Source: Burkholderia metallica (GTDB lineage Bacteria; Pseudomonadota; Gammaproteobacteria; Burkholderiales; Burkholderiaceae). From it: a stretch of 64,000 nt of DNA. A program made the position numbers and the translations under genes. The stretch covers positions 62,001 through 126,000 of the forward strand of contig NZ_CADFDB010000010.1 of assembly GCF_902832845.1 (NCBI RefSeq). The letters are read 5' to 3'. The first letter of the stretch is position 1. Each line of letters begins with the position of its first letter. This document shows, piece by piece, positions 28,579 to 37,604 of this stretch. The notes under the pieces are model-generated. The model searched no databases. It saw only the letters and a list, made by a program, of their open reading frames with translations, and was not told the DNA's origin.

Positions 28579-29442
28579 TTACCGCTCCTCGTGCTCGAGC
28601 ATCGTCGCGAGCACCTTCGTCAGTTCGCTGACCATCGGGTCGGCCGTCGGACGGTGCAGTATCGCGATGTCCATGTGCTCGATCGGCGCGAAACCCTGCT
28701 TCGCGGTCAGCACGACGTGCTCGTCCGTCACCACGCGCGCCGGCAGCACGCTGATGCCGAGCCCGTCCGCGACCGCGGCCTGGATGCCGCTCAGGCTCGA
28801 CGTCGTGAAGCTGATCCGCCAGCGGCGGCCGCGCTCCTCGATCGCCTTGATCATGTCGTCGCGATAGAGCCCGCGCGGCGGGAAGACGACGATCGGCACC
28901 GGGTCGAGATCGATCGACGGATGCTTCGCGCTGTCGATCCAGCGCAGCTGCTCGGGCCAGCGCACCACGGCCTCACGGCTGTCGCGCCGCTGCTTGATCA
29001 GCACGAGGTCGAGTTCGCCGCGGTCGTACGCGGCGCTGATGTCGCGGCTCAGCCCGCACGTCACTTCGAGCTTCACCTGCGGATGCGCGCGCTTGAATGC
29101 CGCGAGCGCATGCGTCGTACGGCCCGCCGCGAAATCGTCGGGCACGCCGAGCCGGATCGTCAGCGCGACCGTCGCTCCCGACAGCGCTTCGAGCATCTCG
29201 TCGTTTAGCGCGATCATGCGCCGCGCATAGCTGAGCACCGTCACGCCCGCGTCGGTCGGCCGCACGTCGCGCGTGCCGCGGTCGAGCAGGCGGTGCCCGG
29301 CGATTTCCTCGAGCCGGCGCACCTTCTGGCTGACCGTCGACTGCGTCGAATGCAGGCGCGCCGACGCGGTCGTGAAGCTGCCGCAATCGGCGACCATCAC
29401 GAGCGCGCGCAGCAGGTCGAGGTCGAACAGGGGTCTATTCAT
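28579..29442 (-). CDS. LysR-family regulator
   Basis: 287 residues. N-terminal helix-turn-helix FDLDLLRALVMVADCGSFTTASARLHSTQSTVSQKVRRLEE in the standard position, then the two-lobed effector domain. It ends 57 bp from the converging SnoaL-like gene and faces away from a 530-bp gap before an amino-acid-binding protein. Either neighbour could be its target. Confidence 0.9.
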   Translation of the reverse strand: MNRPLFDLDLLRALVMVADCGSFTTASARLHSTQSTVSQKVRRLEEIAGHRLLDRGTRDVRPTDAGVTVLSYARRMIALNDEMLEALSGATVALTIRLGVPDDFAAGRTTHALAAFKRAHPQVKLEVTCGLSRDISAAYDRGELDLVLIKQRRDSREAVVRWPEQLRWIDSAKHPSIDLDPVPIVVFPPRGLYRDDMIKAIEERGRRWRISFTTSSLSGIQAAVADGLGISVLPARVVTDEHVVLTAKQGFAPIEHMDIAILHRPTADPMVSELTKVLATMLEHEER

Positions 29443-29973
29443 TTCTGCACTTCTGTGGATTCGCGCATTTCATTTCCAAATGCGTGCGACGACTTTTAAC
29501 ATGGCCGGACACGGCGGGCAATCGCGGTTTCGACGGACCTGGTGCGGCGGCGCGGGGGCGCCTGACGCACATCTTCAGATGAATTTTCGTCCTCGGAGAA
29601 TGCCATCGTGGCGTGCGCTGGACGAGACCGTGCCGGGACGACCGGTATAGACACCGTAATCTCACCTCTCTCCGGAAAAGCACGCGCCGTTGCGGGTATG
29701 CATCGCGCAGGGTAAACACCCTAAGAATGCGAGGAAATCCCCGCCAGACGGTCACGTTGCAGGCGCTACTGCACTCTCCTTTCCCGATTCGAACCTGCAT
29801 TCCGCCCCACCCTCCGTTTCCCCGCTTGCGCTCGAAAATTGAGCGGTCTAGACTGCATCGCAGTTTCATCGAAGTCCCTGTCTTTCGCGCCCCGCGCCTG
29901 CCGCTCCGGCGCAATCGCACCCACCGGACGCCGGCGCCTGCCCGCCGCGCGTCGAGACTTTCAAGGACCCGTC
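29443..29973. other. Long gene-free divergent region
   Basis: 530 bp between the LysR start and the binding-protein start. It is patchily AT-rich (29450-29505, 29650-29700), unlike surrounding genes, and should hold the two promoters. Open frames crossing it lack ribosome sites. I could not find a convincing structured RNA or terminator. Confidence 0.5.
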
Positions 29974-30777
29974 ATGAACCGCTCTGCAACGCTTTTCGTC
30001 ACCGCGCTGGCGTTCGCGCCGCTCGTATCGTTCGCGCAGGACACGTCGACGATCCGCTGGGGCATCGATCCCACCTATCCGCCGTTCGAGGCGAAGCAGC
30101 CCGACGGCTCGCTCGCCGGCTTCGACATCGACCTGCGCAACGCGATCTGCGAGCACCTGCGCGCGAAATGCGTGTGGGTCGAGCAGGGCTTCGACGGGAT
30201 GATCCCGGCGCTGCGCGCGCGCAAGTTCGACGTGATCATGTCCGCGATGACGGCCACCGACGAACGGCTCAAGCAGATCGATTTCTCGAACAAGCTGTAT
30301 GCGTCGCCGGGCGCGCTCGTCGCGCCGGTCGGCTCGAAGCTGCTGCCCACCGCCGCGTCGCTCGCGGGCAAGCGCATCGGGATCGACCAGGGCACGACGC
30401 AGGAGGCGTACGCGAAGGCCGAATGGGCGACCAAGGGCGTGACGATCGTCTCGTACCAGAACCAGGACCAGGTGTATCAGGATCTCGTCAACGGCCGCCT
30501 CGACGCGACCTTCCAGGACAAGACGCAGGCCGGCTACTCGTTCCTGAAGACGCCGCGCGGCAAGGGCTACGCGTTCGCGGGCCCCGACGTGACCGACGTG
30601 CGGATCACGGGCTACGGCGTCGCGATGGGCGTGCGCAAGGGCGATGCCGACATGAAGAAGCGGCTGAACGACGCGATCGCCGCGATCCGCGCGAACGGCA
30701 CGTATCAGAAGATCGCCGCGAAATACTTCGATTTCGATATCTACGGCGCGAAGCAGCAACTGACTTCGGCACCGTGA
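29974..30777 (+). CDS. Amino-acid ABC transporter substrate-binding protein (family 3), orphan
   Basis: 267 residues. Signal peptide MNRSATLFVTALAFAPLVSFA, cleaved before QDTSTIRWG. The SBP family 3 fold is shown by GIDPTYPPFEAKQPDGSLAGFDIDL, the family signature for polar/basic amino-acid receptors (HisJ, ArtJ types), and DVIMSAMTATDERLKQIDFS. No permease or ATPase gene is nearby. The next gene, a dioxygenase, starts 31 bp later, so the pair is probably one transcript. Confidence 0.88.
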   Translation: MNRSATLFVTALAFAPLVSFAQDTSTIRWGIDPTYPPFEAKQPDGSLAGFDIDLRNAICEHLRAKCVWVEQGFDGMIPALRARKFDVIMSAMTATDERLKQIDFSNKLYASPGALVAPVGSKLLPTAASLAGKRIGIDQGTTQEAYAKAEWATKGVTIVSYQNQDQVYQDLVNGRLDATFQDKTQAGYSFLKTPRGKGYAFAGPDVTDVRITGYGVAMGVRKGDADMKKRLNDAIAAIRANGTYQKIAAKYFDFDIYGAKQQLTSAP

Positions 30778-30808
30778 CTCCGTCACGCATTCAATCGACA
30801 GGCACACC

Positions 30809-31657
30809 ATGACGAGTATCCAGGATCGCGTCGCGCAAGCCGTGACGCCCGAACTGATCGCCGCGTTCCGAGACGAAGGCGCGGTCTGCATCAAGGGCAT
30901 TTTTTCGCCCGACGAAGTCGCCGCGCTGCGCGCCGGCATCGATGCGAACCTCGCGCAGCCGAGCGTGCGCGCGAAAGTCGCGAGCCGGCCCGACGATCCG
31001 GGCTGGTTCTTCGAGGACTTCTGCAACTGGCAGCACAACGACGCATATCGCGACTTCATCGTGCGCTCGCCGGCGCCGTCGGTGGCCGCCGCGCTGATGG
31101 GCACCGAAAGCGTGCGGCTGCATCACGACCACCTGCTCGTGAAGGAGCCCGGCACGCGGCAGCGCACGCCGTGGCATCAGGACCAGCCGTACTACAACAT
31201 CGAAGGCGACGACAACGTCAGCATGTGGATTCCGGTCGATCCGGTGCCGCTCGAATCGACGCTGGAATTCGTCGCGGGCTCGCATCGCGGGCCGTGGCTG
31301 ATGCCGCGCACGTTCATGGACAAGGAAGCGAAGTGGTTCCCGGAAGGCAGCCTCGCGGACCTGCCCGACATCGAGGCCGACCGCGCGGCGTTTCCGATCC
31401 GCCGCTGGGCGCTCGAACCCGGCGACATGGTGTGCTTCCGGATGCTGACGCTGCACGCGTCGGGCGGCACGCAGAACCGCCGCCGCGCGTTCTCGATCCG
31501 CTTCGTCGGCGACGACATCCGTCACGCGCCGCGCCGCTGGAAGACGTCGCCCGAGTTCCCCGGGCTCGCCGAGCAACTGCCCGACGGCGCGCCGCTCGAT
31601 CATCCGCTGTTTCCGGTCGTGTGGTCGCGCGGCGCGGGGCAGGCCGGCGCGATCTGA
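30809..31657 (+). CDS. Phytanoyl-CoA dioxygenase (PhyH) family Fe(II)/2-oxoglutarate oxygenase
   Basis: 282 residues. Iron ligands are visible in PWHQDQPYYN (HxD, about residue 130) and MLTLHASGG (distal His, about 215), with RRAFSIRFVGDD carrying the 2-oxoglutarate-binding Arg. Bacterial members hydroxylate amino acids and small acids (for example ectoine). Its partner is an amino-acid-binding protein, so a hydroxylated amino acid is a reasonable guess. A very strong hairpin follows. Confidence 0.86.
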   Translation: MTSIQDRVAQAVTPELIAAFRDEGAVCIKGIFSPDEVAALRAGIDANLAQPSVRAKVASRPDDPGWFFEDFCNWQHNDAYRDFIVRSPAPSVAAALMGTESVRLHHDHLLVKEPGTRQRTPWHQDQPYYNIEGDDNVSMWIPVDPVPLESTLEFVAGSHRGPWLMPRTFMDKEAKWFPEGSLADLPDIEADRAAFPIRRWALEPGDMVCFRMLTLHASGGTQNRRRAFSIRFVGDDIRHAPRRWKTSPEFPGLAEQLPDGAPLDHPLFPVVWSRGAGQAGAI

Positions 31658-31673
31658 GCAGGGTCGATACATA

Positions 31674-31710
31674 ACACGGCGGCCGTTTCATCGCGAAACG
31701 GCCGCCGTGC
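31674..31710. terminator. Strong bidirectional hairpin between converging genes
   Basis: A perfect 15-bp stem (31675-31689 with 31695-31709) and a 5-nt loop between the dioxygenase and the converging GntR gene. The arms contain CGGCGGCCGTTT and its complement. T residues are few, so termination may rely on stem strength. Confidence 0.65.
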
Positions 31711-31733
31711 TCGTTGGTACGGACGATGAAGGC

Positions 31734-32471
31734 TCAGGTGGGATGGCGCCCGGCGCCCGGCTTGAAGCGCGAGCCGAGCCGGTAGCGGTTGCCCGGATGC
31801 AGGAAATGCACGAACGTGACGGGCAACCCGTTCGTCCAGGTGCGACGCGTGAGCGTGAGACACGGCTCGTCGGCGCGCATGTCGAGCAGCCGCGCCTGTT
31901 CGCCGGTCGGCAGCGACGCATCGACCACGTGCTCGATCTCCAGTTCGTAGTGCGACACGTTGTTGTACAGGTACTCCGACGGCGGCTCGGTCTGGAAATC
32001 CTGGTCGATGAAGCCGGGCGCGGCGGCCGGGTTCACGTAGCGATCCTCGAGCTGGATCGGGCGGCCGTTTTCCTCGTGCACGCACACCACGTGAAAGATC
32101 GGTGTGTTGACCGGCAGGCCGAACGCGGCCGCGACGTCGAACGACGCGGGCTCGCTTGCCCGGCTCAGCACGCGGCAGCGATATTCGTGCCCGCGCGCGC
32201 GGATTTCGTCGCGGATGTGCGCGATCATCAGCAGGTTCGACTGCGGCTTCTCCTCGGCGACGAAGGTGCCGACGCCCGCGATGCGCTTGAGCACGCCTTC
32301 CTCGGTCAGCTCGCGCAGCGCGCGGTTGACCGTCATGCGCGCGACGCCGAACTGCGCGGCGAGATCGAGCTCGGACGGAATGCGGTCCCCGGGGCGCCAG
32401 GCGCCGGATTCGACGTTCCGGCGAACGAGCGTCTTGATCTGCTGGAACGGTGCGGTGGCCTTCGTGACCAT
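31734..32471 (-). CDS. GntR-family (HutC subfamily) regulator
   Basis: 245 residues: GntR winged helix (WRPGDRIPSELDLAAQFGVARMTVNRALREL, then GVLKRIAGVGTFVAE) and a UTRA effector domain. The C-terminus (LTRRTWTNGLPVTFVHFLHPGNRYRLGSRFKPG) closely resembles histidine-utilisation repressors HutC. No hut enzyme gene is in this window. It could have been recruited to the local amino-acid genes, or act at a distance. Confidence 0.86.
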   Translation of the reverse strand: MVTKATAPFQQIKTLVRRNVESGAWRPGDRIPSELDLAAQFGVARMTVNRALRELTEEGVLKRIAGVGTFVAEEKPQSNLLMIAHIRDEIRARGHEYRCRVLSRASEPASFDVAAAFGLPVNTPIFHVVCVHEENGRPIQLEDRYVNPAAAPGFIDQDFQTEPPSEYLYNNVSHYELEIEHVVDASLPTGEQARLLDMRADEPCLTLTRRTWTNGLPVTFVHFLHPGNRYRLGSRFKPGAGRHPT

Positions 32472-32502
32472 CGGGGAATCCTTGCGCGAAGAGGTGACGA
32501 TG

Positions 32503-33045
32503 CTAGTCGTCGTGACTGACGACGACCAGGATCTCCGCCTGCGCGGTGCCGAGGCTGCGCGTGCGGTGCGGGATGAGTGCGTTGAAATAGACCGAATCGC
32601 CCGCCTTGAGTTGCACGGTCTCGTTCGGAAATTCGATCTCGACGCGCCCCTTGTGCACGAACAGGAATTCCTCGCCTTCGTGCTCGCGGAACGTCGATGC
32701 GACGAATTCGTGCGGCGGATGCACGACGAACGGCAGCATCTTCTTCGGCGCGACGCCGGCCGCGATGCTTTCGAAGCGGTGCGCGCGGCTGTCGGCCGCC
32801 GCGCCCATCGCCGTGCGTTCGCCGGCGCGCGTGACCGTGATCAGCTCGCGGTTGTGACTTTCGGAGAACAGTTGCTCGACATCGACGTTCAACGCCTTCG
32901 ACAGCTTCAGCGCGACCGCGATCGACGGCACGCTCAGGCCGCGCTCGACTTTCGACAGGTAGCTCTTGGTGAGACCCGTCTCGTCGGCCAGCACGTCGAG
33001 CGTCCAGCCCTTCTGTTTTCTGAGCAGCTTCAGGCGAATCGTCAT
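32503..33045 (-). CDS. XRE-family regulator with C-terminal cupin
   Basis: 180 residues. N-terminal Cro/CI helix-turn-helix (LKLLRKQKGWTLDVLADETGLTKSYLSKVERG), then a single cupin domain (EEFLFVHKGRVEIEFPNETVQLKAGDSVYFNALIPHR). This architecture (PuuR-like) usually senses a small metabolite in the cupin. The ATG at 33045 begins MTIRLKLL. It diverges from a class II aldolase gene over a 134-bp region, which holds a short palindrome. Confidence 0.9.
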   Translation of the reverse strand: MTIRLKLLRKQKGWTLDVLADETGLTKSYLSKVERGLSVPSIAVALKLSKALNVDVEQLFSESHNRELITVTRAGERTAMGAAADSRAHRFESIAAGVAPKKMLPFVVHPPHEFVASTFREHEGEEFLFVHKGRVEIEFPNETVQLKAGDSVYFNALIPHRTRSLGTAQAEILVVVSHDD

Positions 33046-33085
33046 GGGGCGCCAGGTGTCCTTCGAAAAACCGATTGTAACGCAT

Positions 33086-33098
33086 GACACAACGTGTC
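33086..33098. promoter_or_regulatory. Short palindrome before the XRE-cupin gene
   Basis: GACAC-AAC-GTGTC at 33086-33098, with a further GTGTGTC at 33110-33116, in the divergent promoter. It is a candidate operator for the XRE-cupin protein. The arms are only 5 bp, so chance is possible. Confidence 0.4.
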
Positions 33099-33179
33099 CT
33101 ATGGTGTATCGTGTGTCGCGTGGTGCCGGGAAAACAGCTGCGGACGGCGCGGCAGGCCGGCGCCATTCGGGAGGCGAAC

Positions 33180-33962
33180 ATGGCGGAAACGCTGAAGTTG
33201 ACGAAGGAAGCGCTGGTCGCGCTGGCGGAGCGGCGGCTTGAAAACGAAGTGGGCGACAGCGGCTGGTCCGCGCGGCAGAAGCTCGCGCTCACGTGCCGGA
33301 TCCTGTTCGACGCCGGCCACGATTCCGGGCTCGCCGGGCAGATCACGTGCCGCGGGGGCGACGCCGGCACCTACTACACGCAGCGGCTCGGGCTCGGGTT
33401 CGACGAAATCTCCGCCGCGAACCTGCTGCGCGTGAACGAGGATCTCGACGTCGTCGACGGCGACGGCATTCCGAATCCGGCCAACCGGTTCCATACGTGG
33501 ATCTACCGCGAGCGCCCGGACGTGAACTGCATCATCCATACGCATCCGGCGCACGTCGCGGCGCTGTCGATGCTCGAGCAGCCGCTCGTCGTGTCGCACA
33601 TGGATACCTGTCCGCTGTACGACGACTGCGCGTTCCTGAAGGACTGGCCCGGCGTGCCGGTCGGCAACGAGGAGGGCGAGATCATCTCGAAGGCGCTCGG
33701 CAGCAAGCGCGCGATCCTGCTGGCGCATCACGGCCAGCTCGTGGTCGGCAAGACGATCGAGGAAGCCTGTCTGCTCGCGCTGCTGATCGAGCGGGCCGCG
33801 AAGCTGCAATTGCTCGCGATGTCGGCCGGCGAGATCCGGCCGGTGCCGCCGACGCTGGCGCGCGAAGCGCACGACTGGATCTCGAAGCCGAAGCGCGATG
33901 CGGTGACGTTCGACTACTACGCGCGCCGTGCATTGCGCACGCATCGGGATTGCGTCGCGTGA
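33180..33962 (+). CDS. Class II aldolase/adducin-family protein
   Basis: 260 residues of the zinc-dependent class II aldolase/adducin fold (fuculose-phosphate aldolase-like). Zinc ligands are in CIIHTHPAHVAAL (about residue 120) and LLAHHGQLVVGKTIEEA. The start at 33180 has GGGAGGCGAAC before it; the open frame extends upstream to 33084 into the promoter. It precedes a DapA-like lyase by 50 bp, so the two may act in one sugar- or keto-acid-degrading route. Substrate unknown. Confidence 0.85.
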   Translation: MAETLKLTKEALVALAERRLENEVGDSGWSARQKLALTCRILFDAGHDSGLAGQITCRGGDAGTYYTQRLGLGFDEISAANLLRVNEDLDVVDGDGIPNPANRFHTWIYRERPDVNCIIHTHPAHVAALSMLEQPLVVSHMDTCPLYDDCAFLKDWPGVPVGNEEGEIISKALGSKRAILLAHHGQLVVGKTIEEACLLALLIERAAKLQLLAMSAGEIRPVPPTLAREAHDWISKPKRDAVTFDYYARRALRTHRDCVA

Positions 33963-34012
33963 GCGGCCGATTCGTTGCCGAGCCATGTATTCATCATTGA
34001 GGAATCCCTATC

Positions 34013-34909
34013 GTGTCCATCCTGCTGAAAGGCATCATTGCCTACCCCGTTACGCCGTTTTCCGTCGACGGTAGCGTCGACCTGAAAACGCTCGATGCGC
34101 TGATCGAGCGCCTGCTTGCCGACGGCGTCCATGCGATCGCGCCGCTGGGCAGTACCGGCGAGAGCGCGTACCTGTCCGACGCCGAATGGGAGGCGGTCGC
34201 CGCCGCGTCGATTCGCGCGGTGCGCCGGCGCGTGCCGACCGTCGTCGGCATTTCCGATCTCACCACGGCGGGCGCGGTGCGCCGCGCCCGCTTCGCCGAA
34301 CAGGCCGGCGCCGATGCGGTGATGGTGCTGCCGGTGTCGTACTGGAAGCTCGGCAACGACGAAATCGTTGCGCACTATCGCGCGATCGGCGACGCCATCG
34401 GCATCCCGATCATGCTGTACAACAACCCGGCGACGAGCGGCGTCGACATGTCGCCTGAGCTGATCGCCGCGATCTGCCGGAGCGTCGACAACGTGACGAT
34501 GGTGAAGGAGAGCACCGGCGACATCGGCCGGATGCACCGGCTCGCGCAGTTGAGCGACGGCGCGATCCCGTTCTACAACGGCAGCAACCCGATGGCGCTC
34601 GCCGCGCTCGCGGCAGGCGCCACCGGATGGTGCACGGCCGCGCCGAACCTGAACGCGGCGTTGCCGCTTGCGCTGTTCGACGCGATGCGTGCGGGCGACC
34701 TCGCGCGTGCGAGGTCGGTCTTTCATGCGCAACTGCCGCTGCTGCAGTTCATCGTCAGCGGCGGGCTGCCGGTGACCGTGAAGGCCGGGCTGCGTTTGCG
34801 CGGCTTCGATGCCGGCGAACCGAGGAAGCCGCTGATGCCGCTCGGCGACGCGCGCACGCGTGAACTCGAACGCCTGCTCGCGGCGCTGCCCGACGGTGTG
34901 ACGACATGA
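34013..34909 (+). CDS. DapA-family lyase/synthase
   Basis: 298 residues, DapA/NAL superfamily. Classical residues are intact: GSTGES (residues 46-51), Tyr136 in IPIMLYNNP and Schiff-base Lys165 in VTMVKESTGD. It starts at a GTG with GAGGAAT upstream. Unlike the AraD homologue it keeps the catalytic Tyr. Because biosynthetic dapA belongs elsewhere, and a class II aldolase gene precedes it, a catabolic aldolase or dehydratase role is more likely. Its stop overlaps the MOSC start. Confidence 0.84.
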   Translation: MSILLKGIIAYPVTPFSVDGSVDLKTLDALIERLLADGVHAIAPLGSTGESAYLSDAEWEAVAAASIRAVRRRVPTVVGISDLTTAGAVRRARFAEQAGADAVMVLPVSYWKLGNDEIVAHYRAIGDAIGIPIMLYNNPATSGVDMSPELIAAICRSVDNVTMVKESTGDIGRMHRLAQLSDGAIPFYNGSNPMALAALAAGATGWCTAAPNLNAALPLALFDAMRAGDLARARSVFHAQLPLLQFIVSGGLPVTVKAGLRLRGFDAGEPRKPLMPLGDARTRELERLLAALPDGVTT

Positions 34910-35613
34910 GCGATCCGGCACGCGCGGCAATCTCGGCCGTCATCGGCGCGGTGCGGGTCGGCAAGTGCAGGCCGCTGGCCGGCACGCCGCACGCGAGCGC
35001 GATCGACAAGCAGCCGGTCGGCGCGCGTCTGTGGCTGGGCACGCACGGCTTGGCCGGCGACGAGCAGGCCGATGCGCGGCATCACGGCGGCCCCGACAAG
35101 GCGGTCCACCACTATGCGCACGATCACTATGCGTGGTGGGCCGCGCAGATCGGCGCGCGCGACGTGCTCACGCAACCGGGCGCGTTCGGCGAGAACCTGT
35201 CGACGCACGGGATGACCGAAGACGACGTATGTCTCGGCGACGTGTTCACGCTGGGTGGCGCGGTGCTTCAGGTGTCGCAGTCGCGGCAGCCGTGCTGGAA
35301 GCTGAATGCGCGTTTCGAGCATCCGCGGATGGCCGCGCTCGTGCAGCAAAGCGGCCGGACCGGCTGGTATTACCGCGTGCTGCAGGAGGGGTGGGTCGCG
35401 CCGGGCGACGTGCTGGCGCTGCACGAGCGTTGCTGTCCGCAATGGCCGCTGTCGACCGTGCTCGACGTGCTGTACCGGCGCACGCTCGACATGGCCGCGC
35501 TCGATGCGCTGTGCGACCTGCCGGTCCTGCCGCCCGGGTGGCGCAAGATGCTCGACAAGCGCCGCATGGAGCGGCAGGTCGAAGACTGGACGAAGCGGCT
35601 CGACGGGCGTTGA
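34906..35613 (+). CDS. MOSC-domain protein (YiiM-like)
   Basis: 235 residues. MOSC motifs: LWLGTHGLAGDEQADARHHGGPDKAVHHYAHDHY, GAFGENLSTHGMTEDDVCLGD and the conserved cysteine in SRQPCWKLN (about residue 127). YiiM-type proteins use molybdenum cofactor to reduce N-hydroxylated compounds. The ATG overlaps the DapA-like stop (ATGA), so the two are translationally coupled, an unusual pairing. Confidence 0.88.
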   Translation: MSDPARAAISAVIGAVRVGKCRPLAGTPHASAIDKQPVGARLWLGTHGLAGDEQADARHHGGPDKAVHHYAHDHYAWWAAQIGARDVLTQPGAFGENLSTHGMTEDDVCLGDVFTLGGAVLQVSQSRQPCWKLNARFEHPRMAALVQQSGRTGWYYRVLQEGWVAPGDVLALHERCCPQWPLSTVLDVLYRRTLDMAALDALCDLPVLPPGWRKMLDKRRMERQVEDWTKRLDGR

Positions 35614-35642
35614 CGGGTGGCGTGGCCACGCGGCCGGGCGAC

Positions 35643-36407
35643 TCAGTGGCCCGGCAACTCCCGCACGTCGGCGGTCGGCACCGAGCCGAACGCGTCGCTC
35701 AGCGCATAGCCGATCAGGTGTCGCGCGGCGGCTTCGGGCGTCGCGAGCGCGCCGCTCGACTTCAACTGGTCGAATTTCTCGCGCATCGGGAAGTTGTCTT
35801 CGCTGGTCGAGCGGATCGTCGCCTGCATGCCGGTGTCGACGACGCCCGGCGCGACGCTGCAGATCCGCAGCGCGCCGTTCGCATCGAGCGCGACCGCGCG
35901 CGCATGGTGATCGAGCGCGGCCTTGGTCGCGCAGTACACGCTCCAGCCCGAATACGCGTTGCGCGCCGCGCCGCTCGACACGTGCAGGATCCGGCATTCG
36001 GTCGTGGCCGATGCTGACTGCACGAGCGCGGCCGACAGCATCAGCGGCGCCGCGACGTTCACGCCGACCGCGCGCGCGACGATCGACGGATCCTGCGCGG
36101 CGAGGGGGCCGATCGGGTCGACGATACCCGCGTTGTTGAACAGCAGCACGATCGACGCGCCGTCGACGAAGCGGCGCAGCGTATCGCCGGCCAGCCAGGC
36201 CGCGACGGCCGGCGGGTCCGACAGGTCGAGTTCGATTTCGGCGAAGCGGTCACCGGCCTGCGACGCGAGCGACGGGTGACGGCTGCGCGACACGCCGAGC
36301 ACGGCGACGCCTTCCAGCAGCAGTTGTTCGGCGAGCGACGCGCCGAGGCCGCGCGTGTGTCCGGTGACGATGGCGCGCACGTGCGGTGCGGAAGAGGATG
36401 CGGTCAT
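35643..36407 (-). CDS. Short-chain dehydrogenase/reductase
   Basis: 254 residues of the SDR family: cofactor motif TGHTRGLGASLAEQL (residues about 15-29), NNAG, HVSSGAARNAYSGWSVYCATKAALDHH with the YxxxK catalytic pair, and APGVVDTGM. N-terminus MTASSSAPH from the ATG at 36407. Reminiscent of sepiapterin reductase-like SDRs. It converges on the MOSC gene with 29 bp between stops. Confidence 0.9.
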   Translation of the reverse strand: MTASSSAPHVRAIVTGHTRGLGASLAEQLLLEGVAVLGVSRSRHPSLASQAGDRFAEIELDLSDPPAVAAWLAGDTLRRFVDGASIVLLFNNAGIVDPIGPLAAQDPSIVARAVGVNVAAPLMLSAALVQSASATTECRILHVSSGAARNAYSGWSVYCATKAALDHHARAVALDANGALRICSVAPGVVDTGMQATIRSTSEDNFPMREKFDQLKSSGALATPEAAARHLIGYALSDAFGSVPTADVRELPGH

Positions 36408-36806
36408 GGCGGTGAACGGGTCGAAAGGGTGAACGGATGAGCGGTGTCGACGCGCGGTGCGCCTGCGTGGCGGCATCGCGTGCGGAATGGGCGATGCGTG
36501 GTGCGGTGTGAGGGCGGTCGCGCGGCGCCGCGGACGTCGGGGTAACGGATATCGTAGCGCCCGCCTGCGCGTCGCGCAAACGCCGCCATGCGTAAGGTGC
36601 CGGCAGTCGCGGCGTGGCGGCACGCATTGCCGTGCGGCACGGACCTGCCGATACCTTGGACGAAAGCCGGCTGCGGCCAATACGCGCGTCGGCGCGACAG
36701 GCAGCGCCGGGCCGCGTGACGCAAGCTATCATATGGCTCGCCCGTGCGCGATGCCGCGCGGGCCGCGACCGTTTCCCTTCACCTGCTGCACGCTGCGACG
36801 CCACTC
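36408..36806. other. Divergent promoter interval
   Basis: About 400 bp between the SDR and yceH starts. The frames here are Arg/Ala-rich shadows. Sequence near 36725-36735 (CTATCATATGGC) could be a -10 region for yceH. Nothing else seen. Confidence 0.5.
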
Positions 36807-37514
36807 ATGACCACCACGCCGGATACGCCCACGCCTCGCGCCCTTCGCGAACTCACGCCCCTCGAGGCCCGCATTCTCGGCGTGCTCGTCGAGAAACAGC
36901 ACACGGTGCCGGACACCTATCCGCTGTCGCTGAATGCGCTGACCGCGGGCTGCAACCAGAAAACCGCGCGTTCGCCGGTGATGAACGTCAGCGAGGATGA
37001 AGTCACGACCGCGCTCGACGGGTTGAAGCACCTGAGCCTCGTGATGGAAGGCAGCAGCAGCCGCGTGCCGCGTTTCGAGCACAACATGAACCGCGTGCTC
37101 GGCATCCCGAGCCAGGCGATCGCGCTGCTGACGATCCTGCTGCTGCGCGGCCCGCAGACGGCGGCCGAGCTGCGCCTGAACAGCGCGCGCCTGCACGGTT
37201 TCGCGGATATCTCGTCGGTCGAGGCATTCCTCGACGAACTCGCGGCGCGCGCGCAGCCGCTCGTCGTCCGGTTGCCGCGTGCGCCGGGGGCGCGCGAGAA
37301 CCGCTGGATGCACCTGATGTGCGGCGAAGTGAACATGGCCGACTTCGCGAGCGCCGATGCCGGCGGCGCGGATTCCGTGCCGCCTTCCGAATTCGAAGCG
37401 CTGAAGGCCGAACAAAAGCGTCTCGCCGATGAAGTGGCGCGGCTGAATGCGCTGGTTCTGCGGATGGCCGGCGAGCTGGGCATCGACGTCGACGCGCCAG
37501 GCGACGCGTCCTGA
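36807..37514 (+). CDS. yceH: YceH family protein (DUF480)
   Basis: 235 residues, close to the family's usual 215-230. Tandem winged-helix core: LTPLEARILGVLVEKQHTVPDTYPLSLNALTAGCNQKTARSPVM and LTILLLRGPQTAAELRLNSARLHGF, with a C-terminal coiled segment (EFEALKAEQKRLADEVARLNALVLRM). Function in the cell is unknown; the fold suggests nucleic-acid binding. The ATG at 36807 gives the expected N-terminus; upstream GTG at 36744 is unlikely. Confidence 0.9.
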   Translation: MTTTPDTPTPRALRELTPLEARILGVLVEKQHTVPDTYPLSLNALTAGCNQKTARSPVMNVSEDEVTTALDGLKHLSLVMEGSSSRVPRFEHNMNRVLGIPSQAIALLTILLLRGPQTAAELRLNSARLHGFADISSVEAFLDELAARAQPLVVRLPRAPGARENRWMHLMCGEVNMADFASADAGGADSVPPSEFEALKAEQKRLADEVARLNALVLRMAGELGIDVDAPGDAS

Positions 37515-37604
37515 CATAAGCGGCTGCGGTGCGTGTGCATTGTCCGGCCCCGCCACCACGCGGGCTGGCCGGCGCGCGATGCGGATACCGCACGCACCGC
37601 CGCG

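Noticed and set aside
31734-33045. A histidine-utilisation locus implied by the HutC-like gene
   Set aside because: No hutH, hutU, hutI or hutF genes found in the window; the amidohydrolases at 25494 and 26784 lack hut-type motifs.
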